Positions 1-8,564 of a DNA stretch of 64,000 nucleotides are shown here, one piece after another. Numbering within the stretch: the stretch's first letter is position 1; each line of letters starts with the position of its first letter. The notes beneath the pieces are model-generated. The model made no database searches. It was not told where the DNA came from and worked only from the letters and a program-made list of their open reading frames with translations. Origin of the DNA: Chloroflexota bacterium (GTDB lineage Bacteria; Chloroflexota; Limnocylindria; P2-11E); NCBI GenBank assembly GCA_021787445.1, contig JAJYLV010000002.1:37930-101929 (forward strand), given 5' to 3'. Position numbers and translations under genes: made by a program.

Positions 1-1
1 C

Positions 2-247
2 CAGCTCGCGACGCTCCTGCGACAGGAGCTCGCCGGCGCGAAGACGCTTCGAGCGCTCCTGGTGGACGCACGCCGGTGGAAGCTGCTGCGTGCCGACGTG
101 AACGTCGAGGTCGCCGCGCGGATGCTGGCCGGCGCGCTTCTCACCTGGGTCGTGAGCGATGGCGCGTTCAGCCGGCTGCCCAAGCCGCCGTCGCGCGCCG
201 TGGTCGACGAGCTGGTTCGACTCTTCCTCGCCGCGGTCGCGTCGTGA
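2..247 (+). CDS. TetR-family regulator, C-terminal part (5' end outside window)
   Basis: The frame is open from base 2 to the TGA at 245-247 and ends in a helical, hydrophobic stretch typical of a TetR ligand-binding domain (ARMLAGALLTWVVSDG, then a final DELVRLFLAAVA helix). The DNA-binding half lies outside the window, so the assignment rests on the C-terminal helices and on position. Its stop overlaps the GTG of the next gene (GTGA), so the two are translationally coupled and the regulator probably controls the PEP-utilising enzyme. The ORF track starts it at an internal GTG (62), which is an artefact of the window edge. Confidence 0.6.
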   Translation, partial: QLATLLRQELAGAKTLRALLVDARRWKLLRADVNVEVAARMLAGALLTWVVSDGAFSRLPKPPSRAVVDELVRLFLAAVAS

Positions 248-2466
248 CGGCGACCGAAGCGGAGCCGCTCATCGTCAGGCTCGACGAGGCCGCCGGTCTG
301 GCCCGATCGCTCCTCGGCGGCAAGGCCGCGAATCTCGCGCGTCTCGCGGCGGCCGGGCTCACCGTGCCTCGCGGCGTGGTCGTGACGTCCGCGGCCCGCG
401 AGAGCTGGGATGACGCCCGGTCGCGTGTCGCCGATGCCGTCGGCCGGCTCGGGGCGGGCCCGTTCGCGGTCCGCTCCTCCGGCGTCGCGGAAGACCTCGA
501 GGGCGCATCTTTCGCCGGGCAGTACGAGACGCTGCTCGGAGTCGCCGCGGCGGATGTTCCCGACGCCGTGCGGCACGTCCTCGACTCGGCCGCCAGCGGA
601 CGCGTGTCGTCCTACCGGGCCGCGCGGAACGATCGGGAGCCGTCCGGCGAGGCGATGGCCGTGCTGATCCAGGTCATGGTGGATGCCGACGCGGCAGGCG
701 TGAGCTTCTCCGCGAACCCGCTCACTGGAGCACGCGATGAGGTCGTGATCACGGCCGTTCGTGGGCTGGGAGAGCGGCTCGTGTCCGGCGAGGCCGTGGG
801 GGAGCAGTGGGTCGGCCGCGGCAGCAGCGTCGAGCGTCGCTCGGGTGACGAAGAGGCGATCGACGAGCGGACCGCCCGCGAGGTCACGGAGCTGACGCGC
901 CGGGTCGCGCGTCACTTCGGCGTGCCGCAGGACATCGAGTGGGCCGTTTCCGACGGCGTGCTCTACCTCCTTCAGGCGCGGCCGATGACGGCCCTGCCGG
1001 CTGCGGTCGAGTGGATCCCGCCGTACCCGGGGTGGTGGCTGCGCAACCTCCGGCTCGGAGAGTGGCTGCCGGACCCGGTGACGCCGCTCTTCGCGACCTG
1101 GCTCCTTCCGCGGCTCGACCTCGGCTACGCGGCCGCGACCGAGGAGGACATCGGCATCGCCATCGAGCCGGCGACGGCGATCATCAACGGCTGGTACTAC
1201 ACGACCCCGCAGGGACGCGGACCGCTCCGCGACGCGCTCTTCGAGCTCGTGCGTCGACCCCGCGCACTCGCCCGGATGATCACGCTGCTCCTGCTCGCGG
1301 GGCGCGCGCCGGAACGCGCCGATGGGCTCCTCACCACGCTCGCGACGCGCTGGCGGGAAGAGCGCCTGCCGGCATACGGCGACGCCGTGCGTGCCCGCGA
1401 GAGCGAGGCCGCGTCGGCGGGCCCGAGCGAGCTCGTCGCGGCGATCGATGAGGTCGGCGAGCTGGCGGGAAGGATCGCCTGGTCGATCGCGAGCGTCGCG
1501 GGATCGGCCTGGAAGGTCGAAGGCGCGTTCGCCCGCTTCTTCCAGGCGCACCTCTCCCGCCACATCGACGCGCCTTACCAGCGGTTGCTCATCGGCCTTC
1601 CCGGCGCCGCGCCGGGATCCGTCTCGCACGCGGTCCACAGCATCGACTGGCACTGGCCGACGGCGGTGACACCGCCGCCCGATGCGCGGGTCCAGGAGCG
1701 CCTGCGTGCCGAGCGTGAAGAGATGGAAGCCGCCTGTCGCGCCGCACTCGCGCCGGACTCCGCGCGCCTCGCTCGGTTCGACCGCCTGCTCGAAATGGCC
1801 CAGCGCTACGCCGTCATTCGCGAGCAGCAGACCCGCTCGTTCACGCTGGGCTGGCCGCTCCTGCGCCAGTGCGCACTGCGCCTCGGGACCATGCTGTGCG
1901 AGCGCGGGGCGATCGCGAGCGCCGAGGACGTCTTCTTCCTCGAACGAGACGAGGTCTCAGCCGCGCTCGCGGCCGACGGAACGACCACCCTGCACGGAAC
2001 GACGCGCGAGCGGCGCCGGCTCTGGGACGCACAGCGCCGGCTGGCCGCGCCGCTCGAGATCGGCTCGCCTCCGGCGCTCGCGCGCAGCCAGATGATCGGG
2101 ACCATCGAGACGGCGCGGTCGAAGGCACCGCCGAGCGAAGGCGTGCTCGTGGGGCAGCCGGCCAGTCCCGGCCGCGCGACCGGCCGGGTCCGCATCGTGA
2201 CGGGTCCGGAGGAGTTCGCGCGATTCGAGGCGGGCGAGGTGCTGGTCGCGCGAGCGACGGCACCAGCGTGGACGCCACTCTTCTCGCGCGCCGTCGCGGT
2301 CGTGACCGACGGCGGGACGCTCGCCGCCCACGCTTCGCTCGTCGCGCGCGAGTTCGGGATCCCGGCGGTGGTCGCGACCGGCGACGCGACGCGGCGCCTC
2401 CACGACGGTCAGACCGTCACCGTCGACGGCGCGGTCGGCGTGGTCGAGGTCGAACGCGAACGCTGA
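244..2466 (+). CDS. PEP-utilising phosphotransferase, rifampicin phosphotransferase-like
   Basis: This 740-residue protein starts at GTG 244, which overlaps the upstream TGA. Residues about 15-245 form a PPDK-type ATP-grasp domain (GGKAANL near 25, FAVRSSGVAED, SANPLTGARDE, LQARPM). A central domain of about 380 residues follows. The C-terminus is a swivelling phosphohistidine domain with the motif GGTLAAHASLVAREFGIPAV, putting the likely phosphorylated His near residue 696. The phosphohistidine domain is last and no PEP/pyruvate-binding barrel follows. That order is that of Rph-type enzymes, not PEP synthase or pyruvate phosphate dikinase. It probably transfers phosphate from ATP through His to a small-molecule hydroxyl; the acceptor cannot be read from sequence. 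The ORF-track start at 76 lies inside the TetR gene in another frame and is rejected. Confidence 0.8.
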   Translation: MTATEAEPLIVRLDEAAGLARSLLGGKAANLARLAAAGLTVPRGVVVTSAARESWDDARSRVADAVGRLGAGPFAVRSSGVAEDLEGASFAGQYETLLGVAAADVPDAVRHVLDSAASGRVSSYRAARNDREPSGEAMAVLIQVMVDADAAGVSFSANPLTGARDEVVITAVRGLGERLVSGEAVGEQWVGRGSSVERRSGDEEAIDERTAREVTELTRRVARHFGVPQDIEWAVSDGVLYLLQARPMTALPAAVEWIPPYPGWWLRNLRLGEWLPDPVTPLFATWLLPRLDLGYAAATEEDIGIAIEPATAIINGWYYTTPQGRGPLRDALFELVRRPRALARMITLLLLAGRAPERADGLLTTLATRWREERLPAYGDAVRARESEAASAGPSELVAAIDEVGELAGRIAWSIASVAGSAWKVEGAFARFFQAHLSRHIDAPYQRLLIGLPGAAPGSVSHAVHSIDWHWPTAVTPPPDARVQERLRAEREEMEAACRAALAPDSARLARFDRLLEMAQRYAVIREQQTRSFTLGWPLLRQCALRLGTMLCERGAIASAEDVFFLERDEVSAALAADGTTTLHGTTRERRRLWDAQRRLAAPLEIGSPPALARSQMIGTIETARSKAPPSEGVLVGQPASPGRATGRVRIVTGPEEFARFEAGEVLVARATAPAWTPLFSRAVAVVTDGGTLAAHASLVAREFGIPAVVATGDATRRLHDGQTVTVDGAVGVVEVERER

Positions 2467-2641
2467 ACGCGTTACGGAGCCGCCGGCGCCACGCGCTGAG
2501 TGACGAGCAGGCGGCGAGGAGCAGTGCCTGGCGCCGGTCCGGCCCGGCGTATCTGCGGAACAGGTCGGCCGCGCCACCGGTCGCATCCCCGGATGCCGGG
2601 CGACATAACATCGGCTCCAGCGACCGACCGGGAGGGTATCC

Positions 2642-2845
2642 GTGATCAGCAGCAACGCACGCGACCGTGTGAAGCGCTCCATCGACCAGCTCGAGGAGCT
2701 CTTCCACACCTACGACGACCGTTCGTCCGCCGACGTCAACGACTCCTACGAGGCCGCGCTGGATCGGGGCAAGGCCATCGCTTTCCAGGAGGCGGCGCAC
2801 CTGGTGAAGGCCGCGCTGCACGACATCGACGTGAAGTCGCTCTGA
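2642..2845 (+). CDS. Small conserved-looking protein of unknown function (67 aa)
   Basis: GTG 2642 is preceded by a clear GGGAGGG ribosome-binding site. The 67-residue product is soluble, rich in charged helices ([18 protein letters not shown], then [19 protein letters not shown]), with no signal peptide or membrane segment. I do not recognise the family. Its TGA overlaps the ATG of the next gene (TGATG), so it is co-translated with the Lrp-like effector-domain protein and may work with it. A possible promoter element, CATAACAT, lies about 35 bases upstream. Confidence 0.65.
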   Translation: MISSNARDRVKRSIDQLEELFHTYDDRSSADVNDSYEAALDRGKAIAFQEAAHLVKAALHDIDVKSL

Positions 2846-3132
2846 TGATCACGGCCATCGTCCTCGTCAACGCGGAAAAGCAGGCGCTCGGCGATCTCGG
2901 CGAGCGCCTCGCGGCCGTCGACGGCGTGTCGGAGGTGTACTCGGTCACGGGCGAGATCGACCTCATCGCGATGGTCCGCGCGCGCGGGCACGAGGAGCTC
3001 GCCGACATCGTGACGAAGAAGATCGCGCAGGTGCCGGGCGTAGCGCGGACGCACACCCACGTGGCCTTCCGCATGTACTCGCGGCACGACCTCGAGTCCG
3101 TGTTCGCCATCGGCGGCGACGCCTCTACCTAG
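2845..3132 (+). CDS. Lrp/AsnC ligand-binding (RAM) domain protein, stand-alone
   Basis: The 95-residue protein begins at ATG 2845 and is essentially a single RAM/AsnC effector domain: [12 protein letters not shown], then [19 protein letters not shown], then [13 protein letters not shown]. Such stand-alone domains lack the helix-turn-helix of Lrp and form decamer-like rings that bind amino acids or similar ligands. The ORF track extends it upstream to 2500, but the upstream part has no such homology and the TGATG overlap fixes the start at 2845. It lies directly before the sugar nucleotidyltransferase fusion gene, which has its own promoter-like element. Confidence 0.82.
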   Translation: MITAIVLVNAEKQALGDLGERLAAVDGVSEVYSVTGEIDLIAMVRARGHEELADIVTKKIAQVPGVARTHTHVAFRMYSRHDLESVFAIGGDAST

Positions 3133-3151
3133 CACTCCGCGCTCTACCTAG
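3123..3151 (+). repeat. 10-bp direct repeat CTCTACCTAG at an operon boundary
   Basis: CTCTACCTAG occurs at 3123-3132 and again at 3142-3151. The first copy contains the TAG stop of the RAM-domain gene and the second contains the start of the putative -10 of the next gene. A short duplication could have created the new promoter, or the two copies could be a regulator site. Confidence 0.35.
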
Positions 3152-3154
3152 ACT
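3149..3154 (+). promoter_or_regulatory. Putative leaderless -10 element (TAGACT)
   Basis: TAGACT ends 7 bases before the GTG start at 3162 and no Shine-Dalgarno sequence is present. A -10 this close would place transcription initiation at or within a base or two of the start codon. Identical or similar TANNNT elements sit at the same distance before several other genes in this window. Confidence 0.5.
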
Positions 3155-3161
3155 GACCCAC

Positions 3162-5663
3162 GTGCGCGCCGTCGTGATGGCCGGCGGCGAGGGGAGCCGC
3201 CTTCGTCCGCTCACGATCAACCGTCCGAAGCCGATGGTGTCGATCGTGAACAAGCCGTGTCTCGGGCACATCTTCGATCTGCTCAAGCGGCACGGGATCA
3301 CGGACGCGTTCGTCACGCTCCAGTACCTGGCGAGCGTCATCCAGGACGCCTACGGCGACGGCGGATCGGTCGGCATGCGGCTCCGTTACAGCGTCGAGGA
3401 GACGCCGCTCGGGACCGGTGGATCTGTCCGCCAGATCGGCGACGCCCTCGGCGAGCTCCCGTTCCTCGTCATCTCGGGCGACGCCCTCACGGACATCGAC
3501 CTCGGGAAGATCATGGCCTTCCATCACGAGAGGGGCGCGGCCGTGACGCTGTGCCTCAAGCACGTGCCCGACCCTCTCGAATACGGAGTGGTCATCACGA
3601 ACGCCGACGGCCGCATCACGAACTTCCTCGAGAAGCCGTCGTGGGGCGAGGTCTTCTCGGACACGATCAACACCGGCATCTACGTCATCGACCCGCGCGT
3701 GCTCGAACGGTTCGCGGTGGGGACGCCGTTCGACTTCAGCAGGGACCTCTTCCCGCAGCTCCTCGCCGACGGCGAGGCCCTCTACGGATACGCCGCGGAG
3801 GGATACTGGACCGACATCGGGAGCATCGCCGAGTACACGCGCGCGAACGCGGACGTCCTTCACGGACAGGTGCGGGTCGCGCCGCTGGGGCGCGAGGTGC
3901 GTCCAGGCGTGTGGGCGGACGGCGAGGTCGAGATCGACGACAGCGCGGACGTCCGCGGTCCGGTCTTCCTCGGCGAGGGTACGAAGGTCGGACCCCAGGC
4001 GCAGGTCATCGGACCGACCGTGCTGCGCGACTACGTGGTCGTCGAGCCGGGCGCGGTCATCGACCGCTCCATCGTGTGGCGCAACAGCTACATCGGCGAG
4101 CGCTCCGAGGTCCACGGCTCGATCGTCGGACGGCAGTGCGCGCTGAAGGCGCGCGTCGTCCTCGAGGAGGGCAGCGTCGTCGCCGACCACTCGATCGTGG
4201 GCGAGGGCGCGCGCGTCCGGGCGCAGGTGAAGGTGTGGCCCGACAAGCAGATCGAGAGCGGCGCCGTCGTCGGGTCGAGCCTCATCTGGGGCGCGCAGGG
4301 GCGCCGCGCGCTGTTCGGCCGATTCGGCGTCACCGGGATCGTCAACGTCGACCTCACGCCGGAGCTCGCGGCCGGCCTCGGTGCGGCGTACGCGTCGACC
4401 CTCGCGCCCGGCACCACGGTGACGATGAACCGCGACCAGCACCGCACGAGCCGCATGCTCAAGCGCGCGATCATGAGCGGCGTCGTCGGGAGCGGCATCC
4501 ACGTCGCCGACCTTGGGCAGGTCCCGCTCCCCATCGACCGTTACGAGACGCGGCGGATCGGCGCCGCCGGCGGAGCGCACGTGCGCATCTCGCCCTTCGA
4601 CGACCGCGTGTGCGACATCAAGTTCTTCGACCAGCAGGCGCTCGACATGGGCCGCGCGCAGGAGCGCAAGGTCGAGAACGTGTATTTCCGCGAGGATGTC
4701 CGGCGAGTGACGTACGACGACGTCGGACAGATCTATGACCTCCCGCGGATCGGCGAGGCGTACAGCGAGGCGTTCCTCGGAGAGGTCGCGAACAAGCGCG
4801 CGATCGCCGAGGCTCACTTCAAGATCGTCGTCAACTACTCGCACGGCATGGGCGCTCAGTTCCTGCCGCAGCTCCTCAGCTCGCTCGGCGTCGAGGTCGT
4901 CGCCATCAACGCGGTCGTGTCGGAGAGCGTCGGAGCGCGCTCGCTCGAGGCCTTCCAGCAGGAGATGCGCGAGCTCGCCGCGATCACCTCGACGCTGCGC
5001 GCGAGCTTCGGGGTCACGATCGACGCCGGCGCCGAGAAGGTCTTCTTCGCCGACGACCGCGGCCGGATCGCGGAAGACCGCCACTTCCTCACCGCGTTCG
5101 TCGGGCTCGCCGCGCGCGTCTCTCCGGGCGTCGTCGCGGTGCCCGTCTTCGCGCCCTCGGCCATCGAGACGATCGTGGCGGAGGCCGGCGGCCGCGTGCT
5201 CCGGGTCCGGAACTCGGCGGAGGCGCAGATGCGCTTCGCCGCGCGTGAGGATCCGCTCATCGTCGCGGACGGCCTGGGTGGCTTCATCTTCTCGCACTTC
5301 CACCCGTCCTTCGATGGGCTCTTCGCGGTCGTGAAGCTGATCGAGCTGCTCGCCGTCACGCGGACGAGCCTCGCCGAGCTCATCGATCGGACGCCGACAC
5401 CGCGGATGGCGCGGCTGAAGGTCGCCTGTCCGTGGGAGGAGAAGGGCCGCGTCATGCGGATGCTCGCGCAGGAGCCGGCGACGGAGCGGACCAAGCAGGT
5501 CGACGGCGTGAAGCACGTGTACGACGGCGAGTGGGTCCTCGTCCTGCCGGACGCGGACCAGCCGCTGTTCAACGTGTGGGCCGAAGCGCACGACGAGGGA
5601 CGCGCATGGGCGCTCGCCCATGAGTACGCGGAGCGCGTCGGATCGCTGCGGATGGCGTCGTAA
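3162..5663 (+). CDS. Mannose-1-phosphate guanylyltransferase-like / phosphohexomutase-like fusion
   Basis: The 833-residue protein begins [18 protein letters not shown], the nucleotidyltransferase signature. Residues about 1-235 are the NTP-transferase domain, about 250-360 are left-handed beta-helix hexapeptide repeats, and about 380-833 are a phosphoglucomutase/phosphomannomutase fold. The first part should make an NDP-sugar (GDP-mannose or a related donor) for cell-envelope glycans or protein glycosylation. The mutase half looks catalytically dead: the phosphoserine loop TASHNP is replaced by RISPFDD (near 474), and the metal-binding DGDADR loop is not recognisable (ADDRGR near 631). Similar long fusions occur in actinobacteria and Chloroflexota, so the degenerate half is probably a conserved structural or regulatory module. 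The exact sugar is not determined. Confidence 0.82.
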   Translation: MRAVVMAGGEGSRLRPLTINRPKPMVSIVNKPCLGHIFDLLKRHGITDAFVTLQYLASVIQDAYGDGGSVGMRLRYSVEETPLGTGGSVRQIGDALGELPFLVISGDALTDIDLGKIMAFHHERGAAVTLCLKHVPDPLEYGVVITNADGRITNFLEKPSWGEVFSDTINTGIYVIDPRVLERFAVGTPFDFSRDLFPQLLADGEALYGYAAEGYWTDIGSIAEYTRANADVLHGQVRVAPLGREVRPGVWADGEVEIDDSADVRGPVFLGEGTKVGPQAQVIGPTVLRDYVVVEPGAVIDRSIVWRNSYIGERSEVHGSIVGRQCALKARVVLEEGSVVADHSIVGEGARVRAQVKVWPDKQIESGAVVGSSLIWGAQGRRALFGRFGVTGIVNVDLTPELAAGLGAAYASTLAPGTTVTMNRDQHRTSRMLKRAIMSGVVGSGIHVADLGQVPLPIDRYETRRIGAAGGAHVRISPFDDRVCDIKFFDQQALDMGRAQERKVENVYFREDVRRVTYDDVGQIYDLPRIGEAYSEAFLGEVANKRAIAEAHFKIVVNYSHGMGAQFLPQLLSSLGVEVVAINAVVSESVGARSLEAFQQEMRELAAITSTLRASFGVTIDAGAEKVFFADDRGRIAEDRHFLTAFVGLAARVSPGVVAVPVFAPSAIETIVAEAGGRVLRVRNSAEAQMRFAAREDPLIVADGLGGFIFSHFHPSFDGLFAVVKLIELLAVTRTSLAELIDRTPTPRMARLKVACPWEEKGRVMRMLAQEPATERTKQVDGVKHVYDGEWVLVLPDADQPLFNVWAEAHDEGRAWALAHEYAERVGSLRMAS

Positions 5664-5734
5664 GTGCTTCGCACGGACATCCATGGCTCGTGCGTCAGCG
5701 CCAGCACGCTGCCGCTGGCTGCCCTGGCGCGGCT

Positions 5735-6604
5735 GTGAGCGTACGCATCGCCGTCGCGCAGTGCGCCCCGGCGCTCGGAGCATTCAAGAGGAACCTCGAC
5801 CTGCATCTCGCCACGATCGAGCGGGCACGGGAGGCCGGCGCGCAGGTGGTCGTGTTCCCCGAGCTGTCCCTCACGGGCTACTACGTGAAGGATCTCGCGA
5901 CCGACCTCGCGTGCGCGCCGGACGACGCCGCGCTCGCGCCGCTCGCCAAGGCGGCGAACGGCATCGACGTCGTCGCCGGCTTCGTCGAGCGCTCGCCCGA
6001 CGCGCGGATCCACATCGCGAGCGGCTACTGGTCGGGCGGGGCGGTCCGCCACGTTCACCGCAAGGTGTACCCGCCGACGTACGGGATCTTCGACGATGCT
6101 CGCTACTTCGCGCGCGGCGAGCGGTTCGACGTGTTCCCCAGCGCGCTCGGACCGGCGGGGATCGCGATCTGTGAGGACGCGTGGCACATGTCCACTCCGT
6201 ACCTCTACGCCGTGCGCGGCGCGCACGTCCTCCTCTACGTCGCCGCGAGCCCCGGACGCGGCGTCTCGGAGGGCGGCGACCTCGGCACCGCCGAGTCGTG
6301 CCGCCTCATGGACGCCTTCTACGCCCAGTACCTGACGATGTACGTCGTCTTCGTGAACCGCGTCGGGCACGAGGATGGGATCGCGTTCTGGGGCGGCTCC
6401 GAGGTCGTCGCGCCCGACGGCACCGTCGTCGCGCGCGCGAAGGAGTTCGAGGAGGATCTCCTCGTCGCCGAGATCGATCCTCTCCTCGCCGCTCGCGAGC
6501 GCGCGCGGAACCCTCTCCTGCGCGACGAGCGGCACGACCTCGTGCTCCGCCACCTCGCCGAGCGGGTCGGGATGCCGCGCGGTCTCAAAGAGGTGCTGGA
6601 CTGA
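5735..6604 (+). CDS. Nitrilase-superfamily amidase, probable glutaminase partner of NAD synthase
   Basis: The 289-residue protein from GTG 5735 (VSVRIAVAQCAPALG) has the carbon-nitrogen hydrolase Glu-Lys-Cys triad: Glu in PELSLTGYY (about residue 43), Lys in HRKVYPPTYGIFDD (about 110) and Cys in AICEDAWH (about 146). The GIFDDARYFARG segment is typical of the glutaminase domain of glutamine-dependent NAD synthases. Here that domain is a separate gene whose stop overlaps the next gene, nadE. The inferred role is to supply ammonia to NadE from glutamine. A free-standing omega-amidase-type role is the alternative. The ORF-track start at 5690 is upstream of the homologous N-terminus. Confidence 0.78.
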   Translation: MSVRIAVAQCAPALGAFKRNLDLHLATIERAREAGAQVVVFPELSLTGYYVKDLATDLACAPDDAALAPLAKAANGIDVVAGFVERSPDARIHIASGYWSGGAVRHVHRKVYPPTYGIFDDARYFARGERFDVFPSALGPAGIAICEDAWHMSTPYLYAVRGAHVLLYVAASPGRGVSEGGDLGTAESCRLMDAFYAQYLTMYVVFVNRVGHEDGIAFWGGSEVVAPDGTVVARAKEFEEDLLVAEIDPLLAARERARNPLLRDERHDLVLRHLAERVGMPRGLKEVLD

Positions 6605-7488
6605 CCGTTCACCCGCGGCGCGAGCAGCGCGTCGGCGCGATCCGGCCCGACCCCGGCGACCTGTCGCCGCTCCGCATCGACGAGGCGCTCGTCCGGCGGA
6701 TGCTCGTCGCGTTCCTCCGCGCCGAGACGGCGAAGGTCGGGCTGCGCCGGGCGGTGGTCGGGCTGTCCGGCGGCGTCGACAGCGCCGTCGCTCTCGCGCT
6801 CGCCGCCGAAGCGTTCGGCCCGGAGCGCGTGCTCGCGGTCCACACCCCCTACCGCACCAGCAGTCCGGCCTCGCTCGAGGACGCGCGCGCCGTCGCCGAC
6901 CGCTGCGGCGTGGAGCTGCGCGTCATGCCGATCACCGCGCAGATCGACGCGTACCGCGAGCTGGTCGGCGAGGAGATGCAGCGCGTCCGTCTCGGGAACA
7001 AGATGGCGCGCGAGCGCAAGTCCATCGAGTTCGACCTCGCGTGGCCGGACGGCGCCGTCATCGGGACGAGCAACAAGACGGAGCTGCTCCTGGGATACGG
7101 CACCTGGTTCGGCGACATGGCCTCGTCGCTCAACCCCGTCGGCGACCTCTACAAGACGCAGCTGCGCGAGCTCGCGGTGCTGCTGGGGATCCCGGAGCGG
7201 GTCGTGAAGAAGCCGCCGACGGCGGAGCTGTGGCTCGGCCAGACCGACGAGGAGGAGCTCGGCTTCACGTACGCCCAGGCCGACCTGATCCTGTACTTCC
7301 TCGTCGATCGCCGCGCGCGGCCGGAGGAGCTGCTCGCCGCCGGCTTCGGCGCCGTGCTCGTCGGCCGCATCCGTGAGATGGTGCGGAAGAGCCACTTCAA
7401 GCGGGTGACCCCGCTCATCGCGAAGGTGAGCCTGCGCACGATCGGCCACGACTTCCTCTATCCCCGCGACTGGGAGGCCGATCGATGA
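6601..7488 (+). CDS. nadE: NAD+ synthase (ammonia-type domain), probable CTG start
   Basis: The protein contains the N-type ATP-pyrophosphatase P-loop VVGLSGGVDSAVALALA (near residue 56), GTSNKTELLLGYGTWFGD and the KPPTAELWLGQTDEEELGF signature of NadE. It adenylates and amidates deamido-NAD to NAD. No ATG, GTG or TTG occurs in frame between the upstream stop and codon 34. CTG at 6601-6603 overlaps the amidase TGA (CTGA) and has an AAAGAGG site 7 bases upstream, giving 295 residues. The next methionine (6700) would remove the first helix of the domain. I therefore favour CTG, with translation coupled to the amidase gene; the start remains uncertain. Confidence 0.85.
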   Translation: MTVHPRREQRVGAIRPDPGDLSPLRIDEALVRRMLVAFLRAETAKVGLRRAVVGLSGGVDSAVALALAAEAFGPERVLAVHTPYRTSSPASLEDARAVADRCGVELRVMPITAQIDAYRELVGEEMQRVRLGNKMARERKSIEFDLAWPDGAVIGTSNKTELLLGYGTWFGDMASSLNPVGDLYKTQLRELAVLLGIPERVVKKPPTAELWLGQTDEEELGFTYAQADLILYFLVDRRARPEELLAAGFGAVLVGRIREMVRKSHFKRVTPLIAKVSLRTIGHDFLYPRDWEADR

Positions 7489-7561
7489 CCGGGACGCTCT
7501 GGACGCGCAGCGCCGACCGTCACTGCTCTGAGGCGGAGGCCAAGATCCGAGACCGCGTGGC

Positions 7562-8509
7562 ATGAATGAGCTCGCGGTCGAGATAGAGCCGGTCCCACCG
7601 GCTCCGGTCCCGGTCGAGCCGCCGGTCCGGCTCGCCCTCGGCTACGCGCTCGCGCTCGCGAGCGCGGCGCTCTACGGCCTCGGCGGCGTCATGGCGAAGG
7701 ACGCGTTCAAGGCGGGGATCGAGCCCAGCGAGCTCGCCGAGCTGCGCGCGCTGTTCTCGTTCCTCGTGCTGTTCGTGGTCCTCGCGCTGTTCGGCCGTCG
7801 GCATCTGACCGTCCGGCGCGCGGACCTTCCGATCCTCGCCCTCTTCGGCGCGCTCGGCATCGCCGCGGTGAACGGGTCGTACTACGAGACGATCCAGCGC
7901 CTGCCGCTCGGCGTGGCGCTCGTCATCCAGTACACGGCGCCGCTCCTGCTCCTCGTCATCGCGCGCGTCCTCGGCCGCAGCGTCGGACGACGGCTGTGGA
8001 TCGCCGGTGCCCTGACCCTCGTCGGCTGCTACTTCGTCGTCGGCGCGTACGACGCCTCGCTGCGGCAGATGAACGCGCCGGGGACGGCGTGGGCGCTCGT
8101 TGCGATGCTCACGTTCGCGGCGTACTTCCTCATCGCCGAGCGCGTCGTCCGGCGCTACGCGCCGTGGACGCTGCTCCTGTGGGGTCTCCTCTTCGCGAGC
8201 GTCGCCTGGAGCCTCTACCGCGTCCCGACCCAGCTCCCGTGGAACGTCGTGGCGCTCGAGTGGCCGCTCATCGTCGGGATCGTGTTCGTCGCGACCCTCT
8301 TCCCGTACGTCCTCTCGCTCGGCGCGGTGTCGCTCCTGCCGGCCCCCCGCGTCGGCCTCACGTCGACGTTCGAGCCCGTCGTCGGCGCCGTCGCGGGCGC
8401 CGCGCTGCTCGGCGAGATCCTCCAGCCGGCGCAGATCGTCGGCGGGGTCCTCGTCCTCTTCGCGATCGCCCTGGTGCAGACCGTACGAGTACGCGCCGGC
8501 GGCGTCTAG
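7562..8509 (+). CDS. EamA/DMT-family transporter
   Basis: This 315-residue protein from ATG 7562 has ten hydrophobic segments arranged as two EamA repeats (about residues 20-155 and 165-300), with the hallmark LGVALVIQYTAPLLLLVIAR and SLLPAPRVGLTSTFEPVVGA regions. It is an inner-membrane exporter or permease of the drug/metabolite superfamily; the substrate is unknown. It follows nadE after a 73-base gap and precedes rsmI. Confidence 0.88.
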   Translation: MNELAVEIEPVPPAPVPVEPPVRLALGYALALASAALYGLGGVMAKDAFKAGIEPSELAELRALFSFLVLFVVLALFGRRHLTVRRADLPILALFGALGIAAVNGSYYETIQRLPLGVALVIQYTAPLLLLVIARVLGRSVGRRLWIAGALTLVGCYFVVGAYDASLRQMNAPGTAWALVAMLTFAAYFLIAERVVRRYAPWTLLLWGLLFASVAWSLYRVPTQLPWNVVALEWPLIVGIVFVATLFPYVLSLGAVSLLPAPRVGLTSTFEPVVGAVAGAALLGEILQPAQIVGGVLVLFAIALVQTVRVRAGGV

Positions 8510-8550
8510 CGGCTACGCGAGCCAGCGGATCGCGCGCCGCACGGGCCCAC

Positions 8551-8556
8551 TAGGAT
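8551..8556 (+). promoter_or_regulatory. Putative leaderless -10 element (TAGGAT)
   Basis: TAGGAT lies 8 bases before the GTG start of rsmI, in a 55-base gap, with no ribosome-binding site. It has the same form and spacing as the other TANNNT elements in the window. Confidence 0.45.
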
Positions 8557-8564
8557 CGCGCCGC

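Noticed and set aside
62-247. 61-codon ORF as a complete small gene
   Set aside because: The frame is open to the window edge and reads as the end of a TetR-type protein.
3144-5783. 879-codon open frame on the minus strand
   Set aside because: It is the antisense shadow of the nucleotidyltransferase fusion gene. The translation is rich in Arg/Asp/Val/His runs without domains, as expected opposite GC3-rich coding DNA.
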